DNA of 18,423 nucleotides from Collinsella aerofaciens (GCF_901212495.1 NZ_CAAKNY010000034.1:1-18423); one strand, 5' to 3'; shown: positions 6,043-13,164, numbered from the stretch's first letter. Translations and numbers: made by a program. The notes: generated by a model not told the origin, from the letters alone.

Positions 6043-7135
6043 CAGAGTACACGACCTTACCGGAACCCTCGACGCACTCGCCCACGCGGAACGGCTTCTC
6101 GCCCAGCGCGACCAGGGCCTCGGTCACGGCGGCCTCGTCCTCGGGGGCGACGATCAGGCACAGGCCAACGCCCATGTTGAAGGTCTTGCATGCCTCGTTG
6201 GGCGCGAGCTCGGCCTGGCGCGACACGTAGGTGATGACGGGCGGAACGTCCCAGCCCATCTCGGCGCCGTTGCGGGTGACCACGGCATCGACATCGTCGG
6301 CAAGTGCGCGGTTGAGGTTCTCGGTGATACCGCCACCGGTGATATGGGCAATGGCGTGAACGTTGGCGCCGCCGCGGAGCAACTCCAGAATCGGCTTGAC
6401 GTAGATGCGCGTGGGGGCCAGCAGGGCATCGGCCAGCGATGCGCCGCCGAGCTCCTCGAGCGGACGGCTTAGCTCCTCGGCCTTAGCGGCGGCCTCGGGC
6501 GTGCCCGGCTTGATTCCGTCGACGCCGATGACCTTACGCACGAGCGAGTAGCCGTTGGAGTGCACGCCGGTGGAAGGCAGGCCCAAAATCACGTCGCCGG
6601 GGCGGACGTTTGCGGGGTCGAGCATCTTGGGACGGTCGATGACGCCCACGGTAAAGCCGGCGAGATCGTAGTCGGCGGGAGCCATGACGCCCGGGTGCTC
6701 GGCCATCTCGCCGCCCACGAGCGCGCAGCCCGCGAGCTTGCAGCCGTCAGCCACGCCCTTGATGATCTTTGCCATGTGCTCGGCCTCAATGTGACCGATG
6801 GCAACGTAGTCCAGGAAGAACAGCGGCTCGGCGCCCGAAGCCAAAATGTCATTGACGCACATGGCAACCAGGTCCTGGCCCACCGTCTCGTGACGGTCCA
6901 TGATCTGGGCGAGCACGAGCTTGGTACCCACGCCGTCGGTGCCGCTGATCAGGATCGGGTCTTCCATATCCTTAAGCGCGGCGGCCGAGAACAGGCCGCC
7001 AAAGCCGCCGATGCCGCCGATAACCTCGGGGCGGTTGGTGTCCTTGACCATCTGCTTAATAGCGTCGACGGCGCGGCCGCCCTCGGCGGTATCGACGCCG
7101 GCGTCCTCGTACGTCACATGCTTGCTGTCGCTCAT
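6032..7135 (-). CDS. purM: Phosphoribosylformylglycinamidine cyclo-ligase (AIR synthetase)
   Basis: This protein closes the imidazole ring of FGAM using ATP to give AIR, the fifth step of purine synthesis. The 367-residue length is close to the family norm of about 345. Diagnostic stretches are TYEDAGVDTAEGG near the N-terminus, GGFGGLF, SGTDGVGTKL (64-73), DLVAMCVNDILASGAEPLFFLDY, LVGGEMAEHPG and LPSTGVHSNGYSLVRK, then HITGGGITENLNR. The start ATG 7135 follows GGAAGG at a 5-base spacing. It lies downstream of purF across a 157-bp spacer with several hairpins, and overlaps purN by 11 bases. Expression may therefore be uncoupled from purF to some degree. Confidence 0.96.
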   Translation of the reverse strand: MSDSKHVTYEDAGVDTAEGGRAVDAIKQMVKDTNRPEVIGGIGGFGGLFSAAALKDMEDPILISGTDGVGTKLVLAQIMDRHETVGQDLVAMCVNDILASGAEPLFFLDYVAIGHIEAEHMAKIIKGVADGCKLAGCALVGGEMAEHPGVMAPADYDLAGFTVGVIDRPKMLDPANVRPGDVILGLPSTGVHSNGYSLVRKVIGVDGIKPGTPEAAAKAEELSRPLEELGGASLADALLAPTRIYVKPILELLRGGANVHAIAHITGGGITENLNRALADDVDAVVTRNGAEMGWDVPPVITYVSRQAELAPNEACKTFNMGVGLCLIVAPEDEAAVTEALVALGEKPFRVGECVEGSGKVVYSDER

Positions 7136-7155
7136 CTGAGCCTTCCTCTCCCACT

Positions 7156-7184
7156 ACCGTGGCGCCGCGCGGGCGCCAAACGGT
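7156..7184 (-). promoter_or_regulatory. Strong hairpin upstream of the purM ribosome binding site
   Basis: ACCGT-GGCGCC pairs with GGCGCC-ACGGT around a GCGCG loop, with two unpaired A on one side. The stem is 11 bp and very GC-rich. It sits about 10 bp before the purM ribosome binding site and has no T-run, so it is not a simple terminator. Confidence 0.45.
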
Positions 7185-7205
7185 GCTCATAGTTGCGTTC
7201 ATTTC

Positions 7206-7230
7206 GGCGCGCGTCATAACAACACGCGCC
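7206..7230 (-). promoter_or_regulatory. Second hairpin in the purF-purM spacer
   Basis: In minus-strand RNA, GGCGCGUGU pairs with ACGCGCGCC over 9 bp with one G-U wobble and a 7-base loop. No T-run follows. Together with the neighbouring hairpins it makes the spacer a candidate attenuator or processing site. Confidence 0.4.
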
Positions 7231-7253
7231 GTCATATCAACAAAACAGCAGAT

Positions 7254-7294
7254 AAAACCTGCCAAAATAAACCTGTCCCTAAATGGCAGGTTTT
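7254..7294 (-). terminator. Terminator-like hairpin at the purF stop, carrying a GGGACAGG module
   Basis: AAAACCTGCCA and TGGCAGGTTTT form an 11-bp perfect inverted repeat beginning at the purF stop codon. The minus-strand RNA runs on as UUUUAUC. The 19-base loop holds GGGACAGGTTT, the same core as in the 1881-1984 cluster. It would stop or reduce purF transcription before purM. Confidence 0.6.
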
Positions 7295-8963
7295 AGGCCT
7301 CACTGTGCTCCTCTTCCCAGCTGCGATCGACATATTTCTCGACCACGGCGTCGTCGTCAAAGTGCAGCGGCTTGTCCAGGTTACGGGGCTTAAAGCCCTC
7401 CATGAACTTGTCGCGGCCAAAGCTCTCGGGAATCGCCACGGGATAGCGTCCGGTAAAGCACGCATCGCAGTAACCGCCCTTGGGCATGACCTTAAGCAGG
7501 CCCTCGACCGAAAGGAAGGCAAGCGAATCGGCGCCGATATACTCGCAAATCTCATCGACCGTCTTGTTGGCGCTGATAAGCTGCGACTGCACGTCGGTAT
7601 CGATGCCGTAGAAGCACGGCCAGATGACCTCGGGCGAGTTGATGCGGATATGAATCTCCTTGGCGCCGGCGTTGCGCAGCATCTTGACGAGCTGCACCAT
7701 GGTGGTGCCGCGGACGATGGAGTCGTCGATGACGACCAGGCGCTTGCCCTCGATGTTGTCGCGCAGCGGGTTGAGTTTCATACGCACGCCCATGGCGCGC
7801 AGCTCCTGCGTGGGTTCGATAAACGTACGGCCCACATAGCGATTCTTGATGAGTCCCTCGCCAAAGGGAATGCCGCTCTCGTGCGAATAGCCCTCCGCGG
7901 GCGGCAGGCCGGAGTCGGGCACGCCAATGACCAGGTCGGCATCGACGGGCTCCTCGTGTGCCAGCTGACGACCCATGTCATAACGGCAGGCGTAGACGCT
8001 CTTACCGTTCATGATGGAATCGGGGCGGGCAAAGTAGACCTGCTCAAAGATGCAGTTGGCGGACTCTTCGGCTGCGGGCACGCCCTGCTCGGATACCAGG
8101 CCCTCGGCGCTGATGCGCAAAATCTCGCCAGGACGAACATCACGCACGTACTCGGCGCCCACAATGTCGAGCGCACAAGTCTCGGAGGCAACGACCCAGC
8201 CGCCGGCGTGCGTGACATGGACGGCGGAGTCGACCGTCGAGGCACCGTCTTGCGAGGGCAGCTGCGAAACAGAAGCGGTGTCGGCCTGATCCAGACCCTC
8301 GTCCACGAGCTTGCCCAGCACCAGTGGGCGAATGCCATGCGGGTCGCGGAAAGCGTAGAGCGCCTGCTCGTTGATGAGCGTCATGGCGTAGCCGCCGCGC
8401 ACGAGCTCCATGGTCTTGCGAATGCCCTCGCGCAGGTGGCCCGTACGCTGGGTAAAGTAGCCGATAAGCTTGGTCGCGACCTCGGAATCCGAATTGGAGA
8501 GGAACGGTACGCCCAGCTCGATCAGCTGACGGCGTAGCTCGTCGGTATTAACCAGAGTGCCGTTGTGAGCAAGCGCGATGATGACGCTATTGATGGTAGA
8601 AAGATGCGGCTGCGAGGCTTCCCAGCTCTTGGCGCCGGCGGTGCCATAGCGCACGTGGCCCACGGCCAGCTGGCCGGAGAGCGTCGACAGGTCGGCGTTG
8701 GAGAACACGCGATCGAGCAGTCCCAGGTCTTTACGAACCATAACCGTGCCGCCATCGCCCACGGCGATTCCCGCCGATTCCTGACCGCGATGCTGCAGCG
8801 CGCGCAGACCAAAGTATGTCAGTCGAGCCACATCGCGATCGGGTGCCCACACACCAAAAACACCGCATTCCTCATGCAGCTGGTCGGAGTCCGGATCATA
8901 CGTCGACATGGTCGCCACCTGTCCCGTGGCACGCTCGGCCGCGCGGATGGTTTCTTGAGACAT
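7293..8963 (-). CDS. purF: Amidophosphoribosyltransferase (glutamine PRPP amidotransferase)
   Basis: This is the first committed enzyme of purine synthesis. It makes phosphoribosylamine from PRPP and glutamine. The N-terminal Ntn-hydrolase domain has the nucleophile Cys33 in EECGVFGVW, so a leader peptide must be removed, as in the Bacillus enzyme. RALQHRGQESAGI, HVRYGT and HNGTLVN follow. The C-terminal PRTase domain has the PRPP loop VIDDSIVRGTT (411-421). Cys304, Cys450 (PCFYGID) and Cys499/Cys502 (YCDACF) match the four iron-sulfur ligands of Bacillus-type PurF. The 556 residues exceed the usual 475-505. Part of the excess is about 30 hydrophilic residues inserted at roughly 221-253, between LVLGKL and GGWVVASET. 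The start is ATG 8963 after GAGGGG; ATG at residue 19 is an alternative. A hairpin overlaps the stop. Confidence 0.97.
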   Translation of the reverse strand: MSQETIRAAERATGQVATMSTYDPDSDQLHEECGVFGVWAPDRDVARLTYFGLRALQHRGQESAGIAVGDGGTVMVRKDLGLLDRVFSNADLSTLSGQLAVGHVRYGTAGAKSWEASQPHLSTINSVIIALAHNGTLVNTDELRRQLIELGVPFLSNSDSEVATKLIGYFTQRTGHLREGIRKTMELVRGGYAMTLINEQALYAFRDPHGIRPLVLGKLVDEGLDQADTASVSQLPSQDGASTVDSAVHVTHAGGWVVASETCALDIVGAEYVRDVRPGEILRISAEGLVSEQGVPAAEESANCIFEQVYFARPDSIMNGKSVYACRYDMGRQLAHEEPVDADLVIGVPDSGLPPAEGYSHESGIPFGEGLIKNRYVGRTFIEPTQELRAMGVRMKLNPLRDNIEGKRLVVIDDSIVRGTTMVQLVKMLRNAGAKEIHIRINSPEVIWPCFYGIDTDVQSQLISANKTVDEICEYIGADSLAFLSVEGLLKVMPKGGYCDACFTGRYPVAIPESFGRDKFMEGFKPRNLDKPLHFDDDAVVEKYVDRSWEEEHSEA

Positions 8964-9004
8964 GGCATCCCCTCAGAGCCTCGTTATTTGGCGTTACCCG
9001 CCCT

Positions 9005-9010
9005 ATTATA
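9005..9010 (-). promoter_or_regulatory. purF: -10 element of the purF promoter
   Basis: A perfect TATAAT on the minus strand lies 41 bp upstream of the purF start. No good -35 is seen at 16-18 bp, so the promoter may need an activator or tolerate a poor -35. Confidence 0.5.
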
Positions 9011-9158
9011 CGCACGGCAAGACAGGCACTCCCGCGCATGAGCAGCGCTTTTTAAAAGCCCACCGAGCTTATAATCAGTTTTGCGGCCAAACATTTTATC
9101 GGTCTGTCTAGCGCAAGCGCCCACGCCCCCAGATGGCCGCCGCGTCCACCGTTGGGGA

Positions 9159-9172
9159 TTACAAAGTTGTAA
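9159..9172. promoter_or_regulatory. Small inverted repeat in the purF/CmpB divergent region
   Basis: TTACAA and TTGTAA flank AG, a 14-bp operator-like palindrome 22 bp upstream of the plus-strand -35. Which promoter it serves, if any, is unknown. The other intergenic DNA from 8964 to 9248 shows only the two promoters listed. Confidence 0.3.
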
Positions 9173-9193
9173 TTGGGACGTTCGTCCTGTCTT

Positions 9194-9222
9194 TTGGCAG
9201 GTCGGCGGCGTATCCTTATAAC
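9194..9222 (+). promoter_or_regulatory. Promoter of the CmpB-type membrane protein gene
   Basis: TTGGCA (9194-9199) and TATAAC (9217-9222) are separated by exactly 17 bp, each matching the sigma-70 consensus at 5 of 6 positions. The gene starts 27 bp downstream. Confidence 0.7.
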
Positions 9223-9248
9223 CTGAAACAAAGCGAGAAAGGTTCTGT

Positions 9249-10478
9249 ATGAATCGAAACGAACTCGACCCCAGCGTCCCCAGCGCCACGGAGGTCAAGA
9301 AGATCCCGCTCATCATTAAGGTGTACGCCGTCCTGTGCATCCTGTCCGGCGTGAGCACACTCCCGTCGGTCGCCGCCTTTATGTGGCAGGTCATCACCGC
9401 GCTCATTAACGGCAACGCCGCCGAAAAGCTCGGCGACAATATGCTGCTCGCGGTTGGACTCATCGTCGCCGGCATCATGCTCTCTGCGGCAAGTGCCGTC
9501 ATCCTGATCATCTTTGGCCTGGACCTTATCAAGAACCAGCGCCGTAACGCCGCGCGCCTCTCCTATATCCTTATCGCATTTACCGTCGTTGAGCTTTTGG
9601 TCGACGTGATGCTCCAGGGTATCGGGCCGTTCTTGCTGCGCCCCGCCATCCAGCTCGGCATCCTCGTCGCGCTTTCGGCCACCGTCGACCCCACGCTTCG
9701 TCAGGAGCGCGAACTGCAGCGCCGCCTGCAGGAGATGCTCGACCGCGACGCCGCCGCCGAGGGTATGCTCGGACGCGATGAGACCGGCGAAGGCTACATC
9801 AAGCTCAACTACTTCAACCTGTTCTGGGTATTCTTTGTCTGCTGCGTGCTCGGCCTGGTCGCCGAGGACATCTGGCATATGACGGTCGACGACCCGGGCG
9901 TCTACCAGAACCGCGCCGGCATGCTGTTTGGCCCCTTCAGCCCCATCTACGGATTTGGCGCCGTGCTCATGACCATGGTGCTCAACCGCTTCTACAAAAA
10001 GAGCCCCATCATCATTTTCCTGGTAAGTGCTGTGCTCGGCGCGAGCTTTGAGGTGTTCGTGGGCTGGTTTATGCAGACCTCATTTGGCGTGGTCTCGTGG
10101 AGCTACTCGCACATGAAGTTGTTCGGCATGCCCGACCCACTCGCCGTCCTTACGGGCGGACGCACCTGCACGGGCTTTGCCTGCCTGTGGGGCCTTGGTG
10201 GCCTTATCTGGATCAAGCTGCTGCTGCCGAGGCTGCTCAAGCTCATCAACATGATTCCGTGGAAGAGTCGCTACTCGGCTACCGTCCTCTTCACCGTCAT
10301 TATGCTGGTCGATGGCGTTATGACGCTGCAGTCGCTCGATTATTGGTACCAGCGCGTCAACGGCACGGAGCCGCATATTCCCGTCGCGCAGTTCTACGGA
10401 CAGTATTTCGATAACGAGTACATGGAGAATCGCTTCCAGAGCATGACCATGAGCCCCAAGGATGCAACGCGCGTGTAG
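9249..10478 (+). CDS. Multi-pass membrane protein with CmpB-type (putative ABC permease) domain
   Basis: This is a 409-residue integral membrane protein and the only plus-strand gene here. The N-terminal third has hydrophobic segments at about 20-50, 66-95, 103-123 and 127-146, then a charged linker (RQERELQRRLQEMLDRDAAAE). From residue about 188 it matches the ABC_trans_CmpB family (PF06541, 'putative ABC transporter permease'). The matching stretches are NLFWVFFVCCVLGLVAEDIW, AGMLFGPFSPIYGFGAVL, SAVLGASFEVFVGW, and the closing GRTCTGFACLWGLGGLIWIK. The family's transport role has little direct support, and no ATPase gene is adjacent. The ATG follows AGAAAGG at a 6-base spacing, behind a near-consensus promoter. 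A bidirectional terminator ends the transcript. The family call is good. The function is unknown. Confidence 0.8.
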   Translation: MNRNELDPSVPSATEVKKIPLIIKVYAVLCILSGVSTLPSVAAFMWQVITALINGNAAEKLGDNMLLAVGLIVAGIMLSAASAVILIIFGLDLIKNQRRNAARLSYILIAFTVVELLVDVMLQGIGPFLLRPAIQLGILVALSATVDPTLRQERELQRRLQEMLDRDAAAEGMLGRDETGEGYIKLNYFNLFWVFFVCCVLGLVAEDIWHMTVDDPGVYQNRAGMLFGPFSPIYGFGAVLMTMVLNRFYKKSPIIIFLVSAVLGASFEVFVGWFMQTSFGVVSWSYSHMKLFGMPDPLAVLTGGRTCTGFACLWGLGGLIWIKLLLPRLLKLINMIPWKSRYSATVLFTVIMLVDGVMTLQSLDYWYQRVNGTEPHIPVAQFYGQYFDNEYMENRFQSMTMSPKDATRV

Positions 10479-10511
10479 CGCCACGCAATGCCGAGATTTT
10501 CCAACGCACGG

Positions 10512-10554
10512 AAAAGCCCGCTGGCAGACTGATTTGAACTGCCAGCGGGCTTTT
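10512..10554. terminator. Bidirectional terminator between convergent genes
   Basis: A 16-bp perfect stem (AAAAGCCCGCTGGCAG and its complement) with an 11-base loop is followed by six T on the plus strand, counting those within the arm, and TTTT on the minus strand. It lies between the converging CmpB-type gene and the MoaE-like gene and can serve both. Confidence 0.9.
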
Positions 10555-10576
10555 TTGGCGAGTGCTGCTGCCGGCC

Positions 10577-10993
10577 CTACGCCTCGCGCTCGACCTCACT
10601 CACGCATTCATTCTTGATGGTGCCAACGAGTTCCTGCAGCGCATCGACCACATGCGGGCGAATGTCCCCGCCAATGAGCACGAGCATGATGTCGTCGCCC
10701 ACGGCAAGCTCTCCGCTCGCCAGCCACACGCGCACATAGCCGATACCCGGCATCGCGTGCGTTGCCTCGATAGCGGCCTGCACCTTTTCGGCATCGAAGC
10801 CAAACACCATGCCGCCCACCCTGTGTCCAGGTGCCACGCCACCGGTCTCGATGCCGCGTACCTCGGATTTTGGCGTTGCGCGCACCACGCCGTTGTGTGT
10901 CAGGTACATGCCGCAGCCAGCCGCCGAAGCATCGGCCTTGGCCTCGCGCAGCCAGGCATCAATCGAAGGCATCGTTTTGCCGTTCTCGAACAT
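10577..10993 (-). CDS. MoaE-like protein (molybdopterin synthase large subunit family)
   Basis: This 138-residue protein has a layout that suggests a divergent MoaE. An early GMYLTHNGVVRATPK corresponds to the family's 'VVTFVGTVR' strand. YVRVWLASGELAVGDDIMLV corresponds to 'HRvGxLxvGd'. GGDIRPHVVDALQELVGTIKNEC corresponds to the 'hR-AF-A---xIDxLK' helix. MoaE transfers sulfur to precursor Z from MoaD to form molybdopterin. The canonical C-terminal 'PIWKKE' is not kept (KNECVSEVE instead), so activity is uncertain. Of two adjacent ATGs, the second (10993) has the better spacing, 5 bases, from GGGAG. No other molybdenum cofactor gene is in the window. The family is a moderate-confidence call. 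Confidence 0.55.
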   Translation of the reverse strand: MFENGKTMPSIDAWLREAKADASAAGCGMYLTHNGVVRATPKSEVRGIETGGVAPGHRVGGMVFGFDAEKVQAAIEATHAMPGIGYVRVWLASGELAVGDDIMLVLIGGDIRPHVVDALQELVGTIKNECVSEVEREA

Positions 10994-11017
10994 CATTTCT
11001 CCCTTACCGTCGTCGAA

Positions 11018-11049
11018 TAGCTAATTTGGGACGGGGCTCTTTTAGCTAC
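11018..11049. repeat. GGGACGGGG-type repeat copy between sortase and MoaE-like genes
   Basis: TAGCTAA and TTAGCTA flank a core with TTTGGGACGGGGCT. Positions 11023-11049 match 18327-18353 at 26 of 27 bases and the inverted arm at 18394-18420 equally well. It is a shorter, single-armed relative of the long palindrome at the right edge. Confidence 0.75.
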
Positions 11050-11060
11050 TCTCGAGCACC

Positions 11061-12059
11061 TTATTCTTCGACCGGTGTGAGCACCATGACGGCACGGGTG
11101 TTGCTCAGCGACAGCGAACGGCAGGTCACAAGCGTAACGATCTTGGTTGCCGAAGCAGCGCGGTCGGTAGCATCGCTCGCCACGGCAGAGGCACCGTCGA
11201 GCATCTCAGACAGGTAATTCTTCAGTCCGTCAGCGCCCTCAAAGTTGGGCGTGCGCGCCTTGGCATACGTGTCCTCGACCACCTTGGTCGCCAGCGGGCG
11301 CAACTTATACGTCGCATCGCGCGTGATGTAGTACACGTATTCCATGCTGTCGAATGTCGCCTGATCGGTCGTGTCCGAAATCACGTTGAACATTGAGCCG
11401 TCGTTCATGTGATGGCCGTAGATCGTGGTCTGCTGATCCACCATGCCCGGCGCGGTATCGTCGCTATCCAAAAAGATGGCACCAGACGCATTGGCCGTAC
11501 CGTCAAACAGCGTGTTGAGGTACTTGGAGTTGTTGTTGGTCTGCACCACGGGGTAGTTGATGTTGGTGCCAGGCACGTAAATCCAACCCACAACCTCGGG
11601 ATTTGTCTGGGCAAGCGCGTTGAAGTCAATGATCGGCACGCCGCTGGCGTCCTTGTCGCTCACATATTGCTTTTCGATTTTTTGATACGACTCGCTCGCC
11701 TGCTTGTAGCCAATCTGCGCGTTGATAAAGATGGCGGCCGCAGCAACGATCAGGCCAATGCCGATGATGATGAGCAGAATGGGGACGACGGAGCACCGCT
11801 TTTTGCGTGGCGGCTCGGTATAGCTCGATGGTGCGGCATACGCCGAAGAGCGAGGCGACTTCTTGGCCGCACTGTATGACGAAGGGCGATATGCAGCAGG
11901 TGTATCCGGACGGCAATGCTTCGCCGGCGTTACAGGACGCGGCGCACGAGCCTGCTGAGGAGAAGATGCCCGACCCTGCCGCATGGAGCGGGCCGACCCC
12001 GACTTGGCCGGATCGGGGATCTGAGAAGCCGAGAAACGTTTTCCCTGATAGTCGGACAT
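11061..12059 (-). CDS. Class B sortase
   Basis: This 332-residue transpeptidase is anchored in the membrane. It would cleave a C-terminal sorting signal and attach the protein to peptidoglycan or a pilus. Residues 1-88 form an unusually long basic cytoplasmic tail rich in Pro, Ser, Ala and Arg. Residues 91-113 are the membrane segment (VVPILLIIIGIGLIV). The catalytic domain follows, with VVGWIYVPGTNINYPVVQ (157-173), typical of SrtB, and GAIFLDSDD. Catalytic residues are His216 in TIYGHHM, Cys313 in LVTCRS and Arg322 in NTRAVM. The start ATG 12059 follows AGGGAG at a 4-base spacing. It lies 36 bp after purE and is probably co-transcribed with it, a functionally odd pairing. No LPXTG/NPQTN-type substrate gene is in the window. 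Confidence 0.92.
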   Translation of the reverse strand: MSDYQGKRFSASQIPDPAKSGSARSMRQGRASSPQQARAPRPVTPAKHCRPDTPAAYRPSSYSAAKKSPRSSAYAAPSSYTEPPRKKRCSVVPILLIIIGIGLIVAAAAIFINAQIGYKQASESYQKIEKQYVSDKDASGVPIIDFNALAQTNPEVVGWIYVPGTNINYPVVQTNNNSKYLNTLFDGTANASGAIFLDSDDTAPGMVDQQTTIYGHHMNDGSMFNVISDTTDQATFDSMEYVYYITRDATYKLRPLATKVVEDTYAKARTPNFEGADGLKNYLSEMLDGASAVASDATDRAASATKIVTLVTCRSLSLSNTRAVMVLTPVEE

Positions 12060-12095
12060 GACTCTCCCTATGATTACAACGGAATGGCAAGCCGC

Positions 12096-12560
12096 TTAGG
12101 CATCGGCCATCTCCTGCTTCATCTTCTCGATAACCTTGCGGTACTCGGGGTCACAGGCACCCAGAATCTGTGTGGCATAGATGGCAGCGTTCTTGGCACC
12201 GTTGATGGCAACACAGGCCACGGGCACGCCCGAAGGCATCTGCACCATCGACAGCAGCGAGTCCATACCACCCAGGTCGCTCGTCTTCATGGGCACGCCA
12301 ATAACCGGCAGCGGCGTAAACGCGGCCACGACACCGCCCAGGTGAGCAGCCTTGCCGGCAGCGGCGATAATCACCTTGATGCCGCGGTCGGCAGCAGTCG
12401 AGGCCCACTCATGGACCTTCGCCGGCGTGCGGTGCGCGCTCGCGATCACGAGCTCGTAGGGCACGCCCAGTGCCTCGAGCTCGGCGGTGCAACCTTCCAT
12501 AACGCCCAGATCGGACTTGGAACCCATGATGATCCCGACAACCGGCTTCTGATCTGCCAT
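12096..12560 (-). CDS. purE: N5-carboxyaminoimidazole ribonucleotide mutase (PurE class I)
   Basis: This enzyme converts N5-CAIR to CAIR in purine synthesis, using the product of PurK. The 154-residue length is typical. MGSKSDLGVME near the N-terminus and ELVIASAHRTPAKV are the class I PurE signatures for phosphate binding and the catalytic histidine. IAAAGKAAHLGGVVAAFTPLPVIGVP and INGAKNAAIYATQIL complete the fold. The frame is open to a TTG at 12566, but AGGAGG at 12570-12575 is 9 bases from ATG 12560 and only 3 from the TTG. No purK is adjacent. The gene stands apart from purF-purM-purN, upstream of the sortase gene, with a repeat-rich 0.8-kb region in front. Confidence 0.96.
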   Translation of the reverse strand: MADQKPVVGIIMGSKSDLGVMEGCTAELEALGVPYELVIASAHRTPAKVHEWASTAADRGIKVIIAAAGKAAHLGGVVAAFTPLPVIGVPMKTSDLGGMDSLLSMVQMPSGVPVACVAINGAKNAAIYATQILGACDPEYRKVIEKMKQEMADA

Positions 12561-12569
12561 AAACAAAGA

Positions 12570-12575
12570 CCTCCT
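12570..12575 (-). promoter_or_regulatory. purE: Ribosome binding site deciding the purE start
   Basis: AGGAGG is 9 bases before ATG 12560 and 3 bases before the in-frame TTG 12566, favouring the ATG. Confidence 0.65.
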
Positions 12576-12611
12576 GTTGAGAGCGGTGACGCGGCGGATC
12601 CGCGACCCTTA

Positions 12612-12629
12612 ACTACTGAGAGTAGTATA
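12612..12629 (-). promoter_or_regulatory. purE: purE -10 element with overlapping inverted repeat
   Basis: On the minus strand TATACT (12624-12629) is a good -10. Its end overlaps a perfect inverted repeat, ACTACT-gag-AGTAGT (12612-12626), that would cover the start of transcription. No convincing -35 was found. The repeat may be an operator. Confidence 0.45.
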
Positions 12630-12655
12630 GCTGCTCCCGTCCCTGCGGTCTTTGT

Positions 12656-12743
12656 GGCGCTTCGCGGACGGGCCAGGCTTTATCTTCACTCCGGTTGCTT
12701 CGCAAAGTCGTTCAGATAAAGCCTGGCCCGTCCGCGAAGCGCC
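12656..12743. repeat. Long perfect hairpin, 30-bp arms, with conserved loop
   Basis: Arms at 12656-12685 and 12714-12743 are perfect complements, beginning GGCGCTTCGCGGACGGGCC. The 28-base loop plus adjoining bases reads, on the minus strand, CTGAACGACTTTGC followed by GAAGCAACCGGAGTGAAG. This is nearly the same as the loop of the 13277-13359 hairpin, although the stems are unrelated. It lies about 30 bp upstream of the purE -10. Confidence 0.9.
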
Positions 12744-12782
12744 CTGCGACCTACCGGATATTGCCATGACGTACGTTGGCTG
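12691..12782. repeat. Tandem repeat unit A
   Basis: This unit starts with CCGGTTGCTTCGCAAAGTCG and ends with TTGCCATGACGTACGTTGGC. Unit B, 13 bp further on, repeats both ends almost exactly while the middle differs. The first part is also the loop of the preceding long hairpin. Confidence 0.8.
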
Positions 12783-12795
12783 AAATAAATGAGTT

Positions 12796-12888
12796 CCGGC
12801 TGCTTCGCAAAGTCGCTCAGACAATAAACCCAGCCCGCCGCGGGGCACCCGGGGACCTACCGGGGGTTGCCATGACGTACGTTGGCTG
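12796..12888. repeat. Tandem repeat unit B
   Basis: This unit has the same ends as unit A: CCGGCTGCTTCGCAAAGTCG at the left, and GACCTACCGG with TTGCCATGACGTACGTTGGC at the right. Its conserved loop segment is flanked in minus-strand RNA by GGCUGGGUUUAUUG and CAUUUAUUUCAGCC, which pair at 11 of 14 positions counting wobbles. This looks like a decayed stem. Confidence 0.8.
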
Positions 12889-12923
12889 ATTTGGTTTGGA
12901 TGAAAAGGTTGACGGAGAGTGAT

Positions 12924-13124
12924 GGGCAGTTAGTTCAGATACGTATAATTTGGCCGTGGCCTTGGGCACGAAATTGCCGCTTGGAAGCCGACGCGGACCC
13001 AGTATTGGGCCGTTCCCGGCTTGGCTGAGCATCTTGATCGATTCAGATTGCCAAAAGTAGGCCGAATGAGTCCAAATCAGCCTTCTCCTACTCTCTAGAA
13101 AATACGAATTTGAACTAACTGTCC
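12924..13124. repeat. About 200-bp segment with imperfect terminal inverted repeats
   Basis: The left end (12924-12950) reads GGGCAGTTAGTTCAGATACG and onward. The right end (13097-13124) carries the inverted counterpart, TACGAATTTGAACTAACTG then TCC. About 20 of 26 positions agree. The interior has no convincing reading frame. The layout suggests a small non-autonomous element, but no target duplication was confirmed. Confidence 0.45.
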
Positions 13125-13164
13125 AGAGGCGTCCTCGACTAACAGTAAAAAGGCCTCCATACAA

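Noticed and set aside
7305..8537. Plus-strand open frame of 410 codons opposite purF
   Set aside because: It is a mirror frame of purF with no ribosome binding site and no recognisable domain.
9070..9075. TATAAT on the plus strand in the purF/CmpB intergenic region
   Set aside because: There is no acceptable -35 at 16-18 bp, and it is about 180 bp from the plus-strand gene, which has a better promoter at 9194-9222.
8964..9248. Purine riboswitch before purF
   Set aside because: The leader from the -10 to the start is only about 40 nt, too short for a three-way purine aptamer, and no matching core was seen.
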